NCBI GenBank assembly: GCA_038107835.1
Contig: JAYNHH010000010.1
Location: 6,628-70,627 of the forward strand
DNA from: MED-G116 sp038107835
GTDB taxonomy: Bacteria > Pseudomonadota > Alphaproteobacteria > Puniceispirillales > Puniceispirillaceae
Length of the DNA stretch: 64,000 nucleotides
Reading direction: 5' to 3'
Part shown: positions 63,327-64,000 of the stretch, piece by piece
Layout: each line of letters starts with the position of its first letter
Position numbering within the stretch: the first letter of the stretch is position 1
Notes under the pieces: generated by a model
Databases searched by the model: none
What the model was told of the DNA's origin: nothing
What the model saw: only the letters and a program-made list of their open reading frames with translations
Program-made: the position numbers and the translations under genes

Positions 63327-63728
63327 ATGAGAGAACTGACACCCCCGCAGGCCTATGAAGAACTGACCGCCAATGACAGGGCGGTCCTCGTGGATTGCCG
63401 GACCCGGGCCGAATGGGTCTATGTTGGCATTCCTGATCTGTCGGACATCGGCAAGCAGGTTGTTCTTGAGAGCATCGCCGACGAGGCAGGCCAACCCAAC
63501 GCGAATTTCACCTCCCGCATTGGCGAGATTGCCGGCCCTGACACCCCGATATATGTCATCTGCCGGGTTGGCGGCAGGTCGGCCAACGCCTGCCACCTTC
63601 TTGAATCCTCTGGTTACTCTCAGGTTTGCAACATTCTTGAGGGATTCGAAGGATGTGTCGACCAGCAGGGACACAGATCAAGCGTTGATGGCTGGAAATT
63701 CCACAACCTCCCCTGGCGACAGAGCTGA
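63327..63728 (+). CDS. Rhodanese-like domain protein
   Basis: 133 residues, a single rhodanese domain. The N-terminal DCRTRAEWVYVGIPDL block is conserved, and the active-site loop is ICRVGGRSANAC with the catalytic cysteine first. No signal peptide. Single-domain rhodaneses handle persulfide sulfur. It is divergent from acuI across 150 bases; a link to DMSP sulfur is not shown, since dddP releases DMS rather than sulfide. Confidence 0.88.
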   Translation: MRELTPPQAYEELTANDRAVLVDCRTRAEWVYVGIPDLSDIGKQVVLESIADEAGQPNANFTSRIGEIAGPDTPIYVICRVGGRSANACHLLESSGYSQVCNILEGFEGCVDQQGHRSSVDGWKFHNLPWRQS

Positions 63729-63800
63729 ACCCCACCAAAAACCGCCATTTGCAGATTTTGTTAGTTGTAAATTACTAATTGCGACAACACTGGCCCCGTT

Positions 63801-63968
63801 ATGGAGTTTGAACGGTTTTTCAAATTTAGCCAGCTGTTGCTTCGGGACGAATTCGTCCTCAGTTACTCTGGCTATGTGTCAGAAGATATTCTGGAAGCAG
63901 TGGGGGATACGCTGCGCCAGCGACTCGAAAACCATGCGCGTGATGGCCGGGAACTTTGTCAGCAATGA
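63801..63968 (+). CDS. SiaB-like (DUF6272-type) protein, very short or frameshifted
   Basis: 55 codons: FFKFSQLLLRDEFVLSYSGY then VSEDILEAVGDTLRQRLE, which resembles the start of SiaB-family proteins (normally about 180 residues). The frame then stops at 63966-63968. From about 63920 the +1 frame reads SDSKTMRVMAGNFVSNDEAA and stays open to the window end, where family members usually have a DxKTxR segment. Either a short protein or a frameshifted gene cut by the window edge; I cannot decide. Confidence 0.4.
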   Translation: MEFERFFKFSQLLLRDEFVLSYSGYVSEDILEAVGDTLRQRLENHARDGRELCQQ

Positions 63969-64000
63969 CGAGGCAGCAATGTTGCAGCAGAAGATGGCAT

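Noticed and set aside
1..64000. tRNA or rRNA genes, CRISPR arrays, insertion sequences, phage genes
   Set aside because: I looked in the intergenic regions and for repeats and transposase or integrase motifs and found none that I can support.

Overview
The window looks like a chromosomal segment of a marine alphaproteobacterium. Gene content supports this: a GapR-like DUF2312 protein, an IalB-family protein, an MntR-type regulator, a B12-dependent methylmalonyl-CoA mutase, and genes for the marine osmolytes trimethylamine N-oxide (TMAO) and dimethylsulfoniopropionate (DMSP). By eye the sequence is moderately GC-rich. The SAR116 (Puniceispirillum) and Roseobacter groups are known for this gene set, but I cannot place the genome from this sequence alone. 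I see no insertion sequence, prophage, CRISPR array, tRNA or rRNA.

Bases 1-24780 are mostly housekeeping. They hold RNA methyltransferases, a GlxA-type regulator, sufE, the two methylmalonyl-CoA mutase subunits, a membrane glycosyltransferase and an MntR-like regulator. Next come DUF1244, DUF2312 and pyrF, a double cold-shock protein, an MFS transporter, trxB, an M23 peptidase and an epimerase. The segment ends with fructose-bisphosphate aldolase plus bisphosphatase, a Bax-inhibitor-1 protein, rlmN, an IalB-like protein, and a divergent tesA-like / ybbAP-like set.

Bases 24780-54083 form a methylated-amine catabolic island. One minus-strand series reads gmaS, mgsA, mgsB, mgsC, two unknown genes, tmm, tmoX, tmoV, tmoW. 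Upstream and divergent lies a GntR regulator. It is followed by a glutamine amidotransferase and a dimethylglycine-dehydrogenase-like flavoprotein (minus), then mgdABCD (plus), two ammonium transporters each trailed by a tiny membrane protein (minus), tdm and fhs (minus). Together these take up TMAO, oxidise trimethylamine to TMAO, demethylate TMAO to dimethylamine plus formaldehyde, and convert monomethylamine through gamma-glutamylmethylamide and N-methylglutamate to glutamate plus methylene-tetrahydrofolate. Fhs connects the one-carbon pool to formate. The known dimethylamine monooxygenase genes are not present. An ATTGGTAyrTT-like motif recurs in five intergenic positions of this island and is a candidate operator of the GntR regulator.

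Bases 54084-64000 return to housekeeping (argG, sodB, a gamma carbonic anhydrase, gabD, a beta-hydroxyacid dehydrogenase, hpt). An acuI-dddP pair follows: DMSP lyase and acryloyl-CoA reductase. Its propionyl-CoA product can feed the methylmalonyl-CoA mutase at the start of the window. The last 200 bases hold the start of an apparently SiaB-like gene that is either very short or frameshifted.
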